Below, in pieces: positions 27,423 to 37,942 of a stretch of DNA of 64,000 nucleotides (within the stretch, counting starts at the first letter, position 1; the number at the start of each line of letters is the position of its first letter). Under the pieces are notes generated by a model that saw nothing but the letters and a program-made list of their open reading frames with translations, was not told where the DNA came from and did not search any database. Made by a program: the position numbers and the translations under genes. This DNA is from Anthoceros angustus (Eukaryota > Streptophyta > Anthocerotopsida > Anthocerotales > Anthocerotaceae). Where the stretch lies: positions 1,488,001 through 1,552,000 of the forward strand of contig MU008161.1 of assembly GCA_010909165.1 (NCBI GenBank), read 5' to 3'.

Positions 27423-28960
27423 GCACGTCATCTCGTCAAAATCCGCTTCCCGCGCCGCTCCTTCCTCCTCTTCCAAGACCCACACTTTTCTCGGTAGTTG
27501 CGGACCATGAGCAGCGTCATCGGGATACGGGATCCCGGACATACAAAGCGCACCTTGCAAAAGCGTTAGCGCTCGTGATGCAATGCTGCGGGAAGGCGGG
27601 TCATCTGTGAGGCTGATCAGTGGCGGACCACAGTTCTCGATGAAACAACGGGGCCCAAATTGCTGCGGGAAGGCGGGCGCCACCGGTCCACGAGTGCACA
27701 GCCTGTCCCAGTTCAAACTCGAGAACCGTCATACCTCGCTCCCACGGGCATGGCGGGTGCGTGCAACTCCACCATGCGATCTGCTGCGGCAATCCTCGAC
27801 AAAGCGCCTCCCCATCGCCTCGGTCCTAAGTGGATGGCCTCGTAAATGCGATTCTGCGGGCGTAATAGAGCTTCTTCATGTGCGACCTGCGCCTTTGCCC
27901 GGGCCCGCCCTCTGCCGTCTCCCCGGGAACCATAATCGGGTGATTGCGCGTTGTGTGAGGGGATGTTTCCCATTGCCGCACGCGTTGCGGGTTCCGGCGC
28001 GTGGAGGAACGTGCACCCCACCCTTGTCCGGTACACTCCGGTCCGCGCCCAATTGCGTCGCCGATCTGCAATGCACACCGGCCAAGGGTCCGCCGCACGA
28101 TGGCGGTGTCTGGCACACCGGAGGGCCTTGCGGATTGCCTCGCGCCTTTGAATTCTAGCGTGCGGAGGCTTGGAAGGCCGACCTTGGCGTTGGGGATTTG
28201 ATCTGGAAGACATTTGCATCCTCGTCGTCGGAGTTCACCCAATCTCCAGAATGTCACCGCCATCGTGCACGACATTCCGGCGGGCGCGGCCTCTCCTCGC
28301 CGCCATGTTTTCACTTGGATTGGTGCGAGTCCACCAAAAAAAAATGGGTGCCTTGGTCACGGCCTCAGCCGCGATTTCCGATCAAGGGTGGGAGATGGCG
28401 GGCGGCGTGTCCGCGATGGCGAACCAGCCGCCGGCCGATGCTGCAGGAAGATACGGAGCGCCGTCTCCCCGTCTTCACAGTCTTTCTGCATGACAAGAGC
28501 GCAGAGGTTCATTATTTCGTGGAGTCGTGCCCCCAAACGCCTCAAACCCCGCTTAGGATTAACAGCAAATGCCCGCCTTTCTGCGCTGTACGGGAAACAC
28601 GACATTCATTACATCGGAAAGACGGAGATGGGCGCGCCGGTCGTGCTGCCGTCTCCAGCATGCACCTCGTCGGATGGCCGCATTGTTTAAGGGCAGATGG
28701 TGGAGATGAGGACATCTTTGCTTCGCGCCCTTCTAGAAGACGCGTTGTTTATGTTTGAAGTATTCGTGCGGAGGAGGGGCGGAGTGGACAAGAATGCGGC
28801 CAGCGGCGCTTGGGAAGACGCGGTCGCATCTTCAACAGCAGCCATGCACATGCCGGTGGCGGTCGTGAGCAGGCGGTTCGCGGCCTCGTCTACAAAACAT
28901 CGCTCCGCGGAAGGGGATTGACCAAGGACGGCCGTGTTCCTGCCAGCAATTTGCGGTTTT

Positions 28961-29400
28961 GTCAAATCACTTCCTCCATACGCTTACAGCCCCAACCCAA
29001 GCATATATAGTGAATTTGTCCAGCATTTCGAACGAATGGATGGCGGAATAACAGATGGATATTGAGTATGAGGTTTTTGTTCACACATGTAGTAGGACGG
29101 TTTTGGGCCAAACTATAAGGCCCAAAAAGGATGGAACATAATGCATAATGTTCAATTTTCAAAGGCCAAGGAAGATAGTGGTACATATAGTGCAGAGGAC
29201 TTGACAACCTTGGCCTTTGGGATATTTGAAAGGAGGAAACATCATGCATGGTGTGTCCATGCCAAAGGCCAAGGAAGGCGAGGCATATACTACAAAGGAC
29301 ATGTCATCCTTGGCATTTGGGATTTGTCACAGAACGAAACATCATGCATGTTGTTTCAACCACCAAAGGCCAAGGAAGTTAGTGCTACATATACTACAGG
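28961..29400. repeat. AT-rich spacer between macro-repeats, copy 2
   Basis: It is homologous to 12,588-13,039 and starts with the same gtcaaatcacttcc and catatatag words. It continues into further AT-rich sequence instead of a third GC-rich block. It carries the same run of aaaggccaagga-type short repeats. Confidence 0.7.
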
Positions 29401-30118
29401 TAGGCTTGGTCTTCCCATATGTGTGTGTCAATAGTTGGATGGCACAGCAGATGTAAAGGTAAAACATCTTTAGGGTTTAGCGAAGGGACGTTGGCGTGTT
29501 AGAGCATGTGCACATATGCATGTAATCCGCATATATAGACATAAATATTACATATGTCTTGTTCCTTGGACTTTGGCCTATAGTAGGATTGAGGACATGC
29601 TAGCATCCTTGAAAGGTTGGTATATAATATATGGATATATATGTAGGAGAAAGTTGAAAACTAAGCATGTCACGCAGATGTGCTCGGTTTTTCTTCCTCT
29701 ATCCCTTGCAGAAAGCAAATTTTCCATGCATCGTCGATAAAGTTCCTTGGCATATGCCTAAGGATCTTTGTGCAGGTAGCAATGGACAAGCTTCTTATTT
29801 TTTGTTTCCCTTTAACATGTACATCGCGAAAGGGTTTTCCTTTATATGCATCAATGAAAAGGGTCCTTGCACTTTGGTACAAGTGACTGATAATGTCTTC
29901 GTCTTGGAAAAGAGGTATATTATGTTTCTCTATATATGCAGGAAAAACACCGTATACCTGCATGATATGTGAGAAGTTGTGCTCTCTAGTTTTGCCTTCT
30001 TCTATCCTTCGTCGATGGCAAAGTTTCCCATGCATCATGAACAAAGTTCCTTGGGGCATGGGGAATGAACTTTGTCCATGATGCATGCGCGCATATTGTT
30101 TTTGCCCTTTTTCGAATG
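29074..30118. repeat. 1.04 kb tandem unit, first copy
   Basis: The unit starts at tttttgttcacacatgt. It repeats at 30,119 with an offset of about 1,045 at its start and about 1,042 near 29,460 (aacatctttagggtttagcg). It contains the spacer repeats plus a section with tatatatgcagg words. No gene is recognised. Confidence 0.72.
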
Positions 30119-31150
30119 GTTTTTTGTTCACACATGTCTAGTAGGACAGTTTTTGGGCCAAACTATAAGGCCCAAAAAGGATGGAACATAATGCATAATG
30201 TTCCAATTTTCAAAGGCCAAGGAAGATAGTGGTACATATACGGAGGACTTGACAACCTTGGCCTTTGGGATATTTGAAAGGAGGAAACATCATGCATGGT
30301 GTGTCCATGCCAAAGGCCAAGGAAGGCGAGAGAGGCATATACTACAAAGGACATGTCATCCTTGGCATTTGGGATTTGTCACAACGAAACATCATGCATG
30401 TTGTTTCAACCACCAAAGGCCAAGGAAGTTAGTGCTACATATACTACGGTAGGCAGTCTTCCCATATGTGTGTGTTAGTTGGATGGCAGCAGATGTAAAG
30501 GTAAAACATCTTTAGGGTTTAGCGAAGGGACGTTGGCGTGTTAGAGCATGTGCACATATGCATGTAATCCGCATATATAGACATAAATATTACATATGTC
30601 TTGTTCCTTGGACTTTGGCCTATAGTAGGATTGAGGACATGCTAGCATCCTTGAAAGGTTGGTATATAATATATGGATATATATGTAGGAGAAAGTTGAA
30701 AACTAAGCATCGCCGATGTGCTCGGTTTTTCTTCCTCTATCCCTTGCGGGAAAGCAAATTTTCCATGCATCGTCGATAAAGTTCCTTGGCATATGCCTAA
30801 GGATCTTTTGTGGAATGGAAAAGCTTCTTATTTTTGTTTCCCTTTTCTATGTATCGCGAAGGGTTTTCCTTTATATGCATCAATGAAAAGGGTCCTTGCA
30901 CTTTGGTACAAGTGATAATGTCTTAAATCTTGGAAAAGAGGTATATTATGTTTTCTATATATGCAAGAATAACACCGTTAACGTGCATGATATGTGAGAA
31001 GTTGTGCTCTCTAGTTTTGCCTTCTTCTATCCTTCGTCGATGGCAAGTTTCCATGCATCATGAACAAAGTTCCTTGGGGCATGGGAATGAACTTTGTCCA
31101 TGATGCATGCATGATATTGTTTTTGCCCTTGATTGGCCGGGTTTTTTCGC
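30119..31150. repeat. 1.04 kb tandem unit, second copy
   Basis: This is a direct copy of 29,074-30,118 with small deletions spread through it. Beyond about 31,150 a more degenerate continuation with the same short words extends to about 31,950. Confidence 0.7.
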
Positions 31151-31960
31151 TGACTTAGGAAAATGGTCCTTGGCCTTTGGTAGAAGTGAATGGTAATGTC
31201 TTCATCTTAGAACTAAGGTATATTATGTATGTCTATATATGCAAGAATAACACCGTTAACGTGCATGATAGGATAGAAGTTGTGTTGTGGGTTTTTTTGC
31301 CTTTTGTGCTTTGCGCATTTTTTTTTTTCCATGCATCCTGGACAGAGTTCCTTGGCCTATGGCGAAGGAACTGTTTCCAGGTTGCATTGAAAAGTTCCTT
31401 TCCATATGTTACCTTTTGTATGCTTCGTGCATCTTTCCCGGCATGTGGGAAAAGGCTCCTTGGCCTTTGGCACATGTGACTATGAATGTATTCGTCGTTG
31501 AACTGAGATATATCATGTATGTCTATATATGTGCAGGAATAACAACGTAAACCTGCATGACATGGGCGAAGTTTTGTTTTGGTTTTGTCCCCTTGTAATC
31601 TTCGCCTGTGGCAATTCTTTGAATGCATCCTCCAAAAAGTTTGGCCCATGGGGATTGATTTTTTCCCACGATGCGTGAAATTTTCCTTATGTTTTTCCTC
31701 TGTATGCTTGGCCTATGTGTATGCTTGGCCAATGGAATTGTCTCTACATGCATCATCGAAAAGGGTCCTTCGCCTATGGTACAAGACATTGTTCATGACC
31801 GGTCTTTGAAACTAGTTATATCATACATGGCTATATATGTAGGAATAACGTGGAAAACAAACATGGTGCTTGCGGTTGGTATCGATTTTCCCTCCGCATC
31901 GTGGCGTAAATCATTGGCCACATGGCGGATGACGTTTGCATGATGCATGCCAATACGTTG
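31150..31960. repeat. Degenerate tandem units with ccttggcctttgg words
   Basis: Several units of roughly 250-350 bp each contain a variant of tccttggcctttgg, then tcttcgtc..gaactaagg, then ctatatatgcaggaataac. The best matches start near 31,170, 31,460 and 31,765. The segment grades into the GC-rich region after 31,960. No coding sequence is supported. Confidence 0.55.
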
Positions 31961-34900
31961 TCTGCATGCGCACATTCTCAAGGTTGTGGAGTCCGAGGCA
32001 CAAACGCGAAGGCAGCGGCAAACTGTCCGTCCTGCGATCCACAACGGCGGTGAAGCGTTGGGAAGCCGATCCGAACTTGCGTGATGGGCGGAACGAACTG
32101 GCCATACGAGGGAAGAGGGAAGCGAAGAATGGCGGAGGCGCGGACAATGGAAGCGGCGGACGGCGGGGTGCATAGAACGGGTTGTGGCGCTGCGCGCCAT
32201 CCGGTGTTGTAAGGCGATTGGTGTGGAGGTGATATTGCGTGCGATGGACACCTCCCGCTTTTTGCTTGCTATGCGATCCGAACTTGCGTGATGGGCGGCA
32301 ACACCGGTGTGATGGATGGAGAGGAAGGAGCGAGTGCAGTGCGCGTGCTCGGCGATGGCGATGGGCGGCGGTGGGCAGCGCCTTTTCGCACGCACCTCCT
32401 TGGAATGGAAGCGGAGGAGTTTGCATCATGAGTGGCTAGTGGAAGCGCGGAAGAGGTGGTGCGGAATCGAGGGTAAAACATACAGTGCTTAACGATCACA
32501 ACACGGCGAGCGGCGAGGCGGGGAAGGGGCGGTTGTCGTCCGGTAGCAGTCTTGGTGATGCCGAAGGAGGTGAAGCTCCGGCGGGACAAAGGGAAGCAAT
32601 CGGAGAGGGCGGGGTGGTGGCAGCGGGATGGCCGTCGGGCGAGGCGGCGGGAGGCGGGGTGTGCCATGGATGGCGGGCGATGCGTTGGCACTCGGTATGA
32701 GAGGTGCGACGGATGAGGATGGGGGTCACGAGGAGCTACGTTTTCTTGTCGCTTTTTGCTTGCTATGCACAGCTTATGGCGGTGCCATGCAGGCAATTGT
32801 GGCATTGGTAGTAGTAGTGGCGGTGGCGCTCACTGTGTTGTGGGACCGAGACGGTGACCCGGAAAAGTTTATAGCTATAATTGGTGTGAGAAACCGAATA
32901 GTGATTTCTAAGAGTCTGGTCATGGCGGTCCAGTTCACGGTCATCGCAAATGTCGTGGGAAGAGGAAAGGAGTTGGCGTTACGCCTACAAACAAAAGGTA
33001 GGCCAAAGGTTGACAAAGGGGCCGGACGCCCGTTGGTTGCCAAAGTGGTTCGCGGTCGGTGGTGCTGGACAATTGGTGTCCATAATGATCGATTAGCCAG
33101 CGAGGCGGAGGAGTTTGCATGATGCATGCGAGATAACTTTTGGGCGTAAATTGGGCGGCCGCGGCCGCCCAGGCAGTATGGCGAGCAGTTCCGTGAATCC
33201 AACACAGGAGGACATGCAGTGGCGAGGGGGTCGCCACCATCACCTCGCCAACCACAAGTGCGGGCAATTGGAAATTTGGGAGCGATAAAGGCGGGGAAGG
33301 GCGGGGTGGAGGGAGAAGGCGGGATGCGGAAGGCGTGGAGGAGAAGAGCATGGCGGGGTGGCGGGGAGGCGGAGGGGCCGGGGAGGAAGGTGGAGGACAC
33401 TCGCCGGCGGCGCCGGGCGGCGGCGCGACGGAGAGGAGGAGCGCCATGGCGAGGAGGCCGGCGCCATGGCGGGCGGTGAGGCGGGCGGCGAAGGAAGCGG
33501 CCAGCGGAGGCGAGGGCACCTTCCCTCCCAGCGGCAGCGAGGCCAGCGGAGGGAGGAGGGGTGGAGGAGCAAGCCGTCGTCGTGCCGCCATCAGCGTGGC
33601 GAGGCCTGGAGGCGGGGAGGCGGGGTGGAGGCACCAAGCCATCCCGTGCCTGGCGTGGAGGCGGGGTGTGCCATGGATGGCGGGATGGAGGCACCAAGCC
33701 ATCCCGTGCCACGGCCTGGAGGAAGGCGGGCGGCGCAGCGGCAGCGAGGCGGGAGGCGAGGCGGGATGGCCGTCGGCCATGGCGGCATCTCGGCGTGGGC
33801 CGTGGCGGGCGGAGGGGGCACCTCCCCATCCCGGCCAGCGCCCGGCGAAGCGGCGCAGCGAGGGGAGGAGGAGGGGCGGTGCCTCCCCATGGCGGCAGCA
33901 TCGCCCGGCGAGGGCACCTCCCCATGGCGGAGGCGGGGAGGGCATCATACCCTCCTCCCGTGGCGGCAACGCCGCCATCGGCAAGGGCGCAGTGCAGCAG
34001 GCGGTGGAGGGCATCTTGCCATCCCACCTGCCATCGCCAGCGGCGGAGGCGGGCGGCGCAGAGGAGGGAGGAGGAGGCACCTCCCCATGGCGGCAGCGGT
34101 GGGGCGGGCGGAAGGGGAGGAGGAGGTCCGATGGCACCACCATCCCCAGCCCACAGCGTGGCAGCCCATGGCGGCAGGCGGGAGGCAAGGCGGAAGGAGA
34201 AGGGGCGGTGACCTCCCCAACGCCCGGTGGCGGGGGCGGCGGCGCGGAGGAGGCACCTCCCCAGCGGCGGCGAGGCGGGAGGCCAGCGGAGGAGGTGAGG
34301 TTGCCCTCCCGGCGGCAGCGAGGCGGCGGGGGCGAGAGGCGCTCGATGGACATGGCGGGATGGAGGCACCTCCCGTGGCGGAGGAAGCCAACCCCGGTGG
34401 AGGAGCGCCAGGAGGCGATGCGCCCGGCGGCGAGGCGGGAGGCGGAGGGAGGAGGGAGGAGGCGGGCGGCGCCGGCCGAGCGAGGCCGAGCATGTGGCGG
34501 TGCCATGTCGCCGCCGCCATGCCCGGCCAGGTCGGCCATGGTGGCGGAGGGGCGATCGCCGAGACCGAGGCCGACGGAGGGGCCGCGATGGCGGGATGCG
34601 GGATGCGGAAGGCGTGGAGGCGGGCGGCGCGGCGGCGGCGGAGAGGCGGGAGGCGGTGGCGGGCGGAGGCGGCATCTCGGCGTGGAGGCGGCGAGCGCCA
34701 TCCGGTTGAGGAAGGTGTATGGGAGGAATAACCGCCCAGGTGGCGGCATCTCGGCGTGGAGGCGGCAGCAGCAGATTAGGCGGAGGCTCGGGAGGCGGCT
34801 GCGGAGGGAGGAGGGAGGCTGCCGCGAGCTCACGGCGGTGGAGGCGGCATCCGGCGGCACCGTGGGAGGAGGAGGAGGAGGAGGAGGAGGTGGGAGCAAG

Positions 34901-35200
34901 TGCGGTGGCGGCGGAGCGGAGGCCATGTCGGAAGAAGATGGAGGCGGAGTGCGGCTCAACCCCAACTCCGCGGAGGGCGAGCACAAGGGGAGGAAGCGCG
35001 ACTACGAGTCGGACACGGTGTCCGGCAAAGTGGCCAAGGCGGGTGCCTCCGGCCCAATGCCGGGCATGGCGGTGGCGGAGGCGGGAGGCGGCGCAGAGGA
35101 GCGATGAACGCGGAATGCTCGGCCGTCGAGGCCATGGAGGGCACAATTAAGGTTCTCCGGCAGATGACGCATGGAGGACGAGGGAAGTAGGCGGCGTCGT
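31960..35200. repeat. G-rich low-complexity region
   Basis: The + strand is made of ggcgg, gaggc, gcggcg and cctccccatggcgg words, densest from 33,200 to 34,920. A duplicated phrase (cgatccgaacttgcgtgatg) is at about 32,068 and 32,275. Long open frames occur on both strands, the longest at 32,774-35,146 on the minus strand, because GC-rich repeats lack stop codons. Their Pro, Arg, Ala and Gly rich translations show no domain. I see no supported gene. It resembles the C-rich tracts of the macro-repeat in reverse orientation. Confidence 0.6.
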
Positions 35201-35430
35201 CATCCCTTGTGCTCGAGTTGCATCACCGCGGGGTTTTGCATAGGGGCGAGCATGCCTTAGGAAGGCCGCAGAGGAGATAGGGTTGATGCTAGTGCAATTT
35301 TGCGATGTGTGCGTGGACATCCTTTTTGATCAATGCAATGGCTCACTGAAAATTTGGCGCTTTGGAGGCCTGTAGTTCTTGGCGAGGTTGTTGGGTGGCG
35401 GCGGTGGTGGTGTGGGTTCTTGCCGCAGCT

Positions 35431-35643
35431 TATGGCGATGTGTTTGTGCCGACCATTGTGGTGAATATGTATGCCAAGGGTGGCAGATTGGAGGACGGTC
35501 AGTGAGTGTTTCATAGACTTGGTCATTAGGATGTGGTTACCTAGACTTGCATAATAGGAGGGAATTCCGACCACTGTGTGTGCGTGACAGCCCTTCATGT
35601 ATACCGTGATATGGAAGAATAAGGCATGGGTCTACCCAATTGG
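35431..35643 (+). pseudogene. Decayed pentatricopeptide repeat (PPR) fragment
   Basis: A single frame reads GDVFVPTIVVNMYAK, GGRLEDGQ, VFHRLGH, DVVT, then IIGG and a LHVYRDMEE-like end. It aligns with the repeat unit of the intact PPR gene at 53,920-56,922 (DVFVANSLVNMYAK, CGSLEDAQ, VFDGL, DVVTWNAMIAGYSQ, LYSAMQ). The first stop (TGA, 35,503) replaces an Arg codon. Later TAG and TAA stops fall at the Gln/Lys, Trp and Glu positions. It covers only about two PPR motifs with no start, so it is a relic from an older PPR copy in the same family. Confidence 0.7.
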
Positions 35644-35649
35644 TCACCC

Positions 35650-36631
35650 ATCCCTCTTCCAGCGTGGAGGTGGATCCCCGTGAACGAGGCAACGCGATAC
35701 CTAAACCCTACAAACAAGAATCCATTGTCCCTAGATAAGAAGACACGGACACGCCGCGGCGTGTGCGGGGTTCGCAAATGATGGCTGCCTTCGGGTCATT
35801 ATTGCCGGCCATGGCCGAAGGGTTTGGAAACCACATTGATTGCGGCAGCGGGGGCGGGTTAGGGTTTGCCGGGCATGGGATAGCATGAAAGAAAACTTAA
35901 TCGCAGGAGGAAGTGTGGAAAACTTGAAAACATAGTTTCCCGGTCCCGGCTCTTTGTTTTCAAAGTTGGAAGGACAAAACATTTAAACCAAACTTAGGGT
36001 TTCGGGACTGAAAAGTGTGTGTCCCCTTTGGTGCTTGGCCGCTCTTGGTTAGGGCGCCAAAGCGGCCATGTGGACATGTGCTCTGAAAAAAGAAACCGTA
36101 CTGGAATGTAGGGTATATTCCTCAAGATCCCCACGCCTTGCATGGGTTTCGCGAAAAAAAAAATGTCCCATCCCCTCTGTCCCCTTTGGTATGCCATACA
36201 GGAGACCACTCCCAAATCCAGCAAAATGGGGTTAGAGAGGGCTACATGGGCAACGCATGTGAATCCCTAGCGGAGTTGGTGACTAGTCATATCGGTCATT
36301 CATTTGTGGGCGTAGGAAACGTTCTCACATGGAATGAAACGCGTTGGGTGAGCTTTTGCAGCAGAACGACACACAGTGAATGAAGAACCAGAGATGTGTG
36401 GCAGTCTGGGGCGTGGTACGGCATCCGATCTGCTGACAGGGGTTGAAGGCATAGGCTATCGGCGGCTCTTGGGACTGCTCCATTCTGAGCGTTGTGTGGA
36501 ATCGTGGGGAGGATTTTTGACGTCCTCGGGTCTGGCAAGCATCTGCGAATCCTGGTGTGTCGATTTCCTGGCCACGTCCCGCTCTCGTCATTTCATCCTC
36601 GCCGGCAACTTGTTAAGTATCCAACTGAAGC
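35650..36631. other. Intergenic, upstream of the E2 gene
   Basis: Mixed-composition DNA with no recognisable coding sequence. Open frames here are short and match nothing I know. The last few hundred bases before 36,632 presumably contain the promoter and 5' untranslated region of the E2 gene. I could not identify a clear TATA element. Confidence 0.4.
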
Positions 36632-37942
36632 ATGGCGGAAGAGCGGTACAACATGCGGAATCCTGCAGTGAAGCGTATTTTGCAGGAGGTGAAGGAAATG
36701 CAAAACGATCCCAGTGATGACTACGCCAGCCTACCACTAGAGGTTAGGTCCTCCTGTGCAGCTGTGTCTGTCAATCAAGCCAGCTAGTTGAGCATGGAGA
36801 AGCTGACGCGCTGTGGTTTTCCAGGGTAACATTTTTGAGTGGCACTTCGCTATTCGAGGGCCACAGGATACCGAATTTGAGGGAGGCATTTATCACGGCC
36901 GGATTCAACTCCCTCCTGAGTATCCTTTCAAGCCTCCTGCCTTTATGCTTTTGACGGTAAACACACAAGTTTCTGCACAGCTTGTTTTGTGTAAGAAAGC
37001 TACTTTACAGGCCTGGTGACCTGACTGAAATGATTCACATGCTTGCAGCCAAACGGGAGATTTGAGACCCAAACTAAAATATGTTTGAGTATTTCGCAAC
37101 ATCATCCAGAGCACTGGCAGCCTTCCTGGAGTGGTGAGCAACTCGTGTGCACGCTTCCTGTAGATATTTCAGAAATAGGGTTTGGCTGTTTTACCCTGAG
37201 CTGTCATGTTTGATTGAATTGTCGTGCACTGCCCCCAGTTCGCACAGCTTTGGTGGCGCTAATAGCATTCATGCCGACGAAGCCAGATGGAGCATTGGGT
37301 TCATTGGATTATACTAAAGAGGAAAGGCATGCTCTTGCCATCAAGTCCCGGGCAGCTGCTCCAAAGTTTGGGAATGCCGAGCGCCAGAAGTTGATGAATG
37401 AGGTGAGCAGGTTAATTAGTGCAAGTTTGCCATGTAGTGGTTGAGGAAACTGGCGTTTGTTTTTAAGTGCCCTCCTGTCGTATTTGCAGATTCATGAACA
37501 GTTGCTAAAGAAGTCACCTCCAGTACCTGAGCTGCTAGCCGTAGCCCCTTCCACTCCTTTGGTTGAACAGGAAAACGTGGCTGAGGACGATGACTCGGGA
37601 ACTGACGGGGACAGTGATCCAGAGATGGTTGAGAACCTGCACGAGGTGCATGTGAATGCAAATGCTGGGCCAATTGCAGTGAGTTTCAGCGCAGGGTTTA
37701 GGCTTGCAACCAGGGCCCCAGCTGGCCAGCAAGTTGGAAATGTAGAAGTTGTTGATAGGCCAGCAAGTGCAGGAGAGACGAGGCCCGCTACTGGTGAAGC
37801 AGTGGTAGCAAGACCTCGATCATCTAACGATCGGGGATTGACGTTTTTGGCAATTGCGATAAGTATTGCAATCATTGCTCTGTTTATCAAGAAGATGCTC
37901 AAGTCATCCGGAACACTGGACCAGGCACCGAATGCTGTCTGA
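36632..37942 (+). CDS. ER tail-anchored ubiquitin-conjugating enzyme E2 (UBC32/33/34, UBE2J type)
   Basis: This enzyme transfers ubiquitin during ER-associated degradation. It has five exons: 36,632-36,742, 36,825-36,956, 37,049-37,133, 37,239-37,402 and 37,490-37,942. Together they encode 314 residues, with GT-AG junctions in phase. The start MAEERYNMRNPAVKRILQE and the E2 core (GNIFEWHFAIRGP, YPFKPPAFMLLTPNGRFE) are typical of the UBE2J/Ubc6 class. The predicted catalytic Cys93 lies in KICLSISQHHPE, and the family's WQPSWSVRTAL follows. After an acidic linker, one hydrophobic segment (about residues 280-297) near the C-terminus fits a tail anchor in the ER membrane. The class is secure. Which of the plant UBC32, 33 or 34 orthologues it is cannot be decided here. 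Confidence 0.95.

Larger units (their letters stand above)
13040..28960. repeat. GC-rich macro-repeat, copy 2 (expanded)
   Basis: This is a 15.9 kb copy of the 370-12,587 block. The coordinate offset is about 12.67 kb at the start, 10.29 kb near 19,230 and 16.37 kb at the end. One 3.2 kb internal unit is therefore missing, and about 6 kb was added by reduplication of the 9.2-11.2 kb equivalent between 19.5 and 27.5 kb. All frames are broken by short GC-rich indels. No product is recognised. Confidence 0.75.

Noticed and set aside
29540-31960. CRISPR-like array
   Set aside because: The repeats are degenerate, irregularly spaced and in a plant nuclear context. They are tandem satellites, not CRISPR.
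32774-35146. A 790-residue minus-strand open frame
   Set aside because: It lies in GC-rich low-complexity DNA with equally long frames on the other strand (33,335-35,107). The translation is Pro, Arg and Ala rich with no domain.
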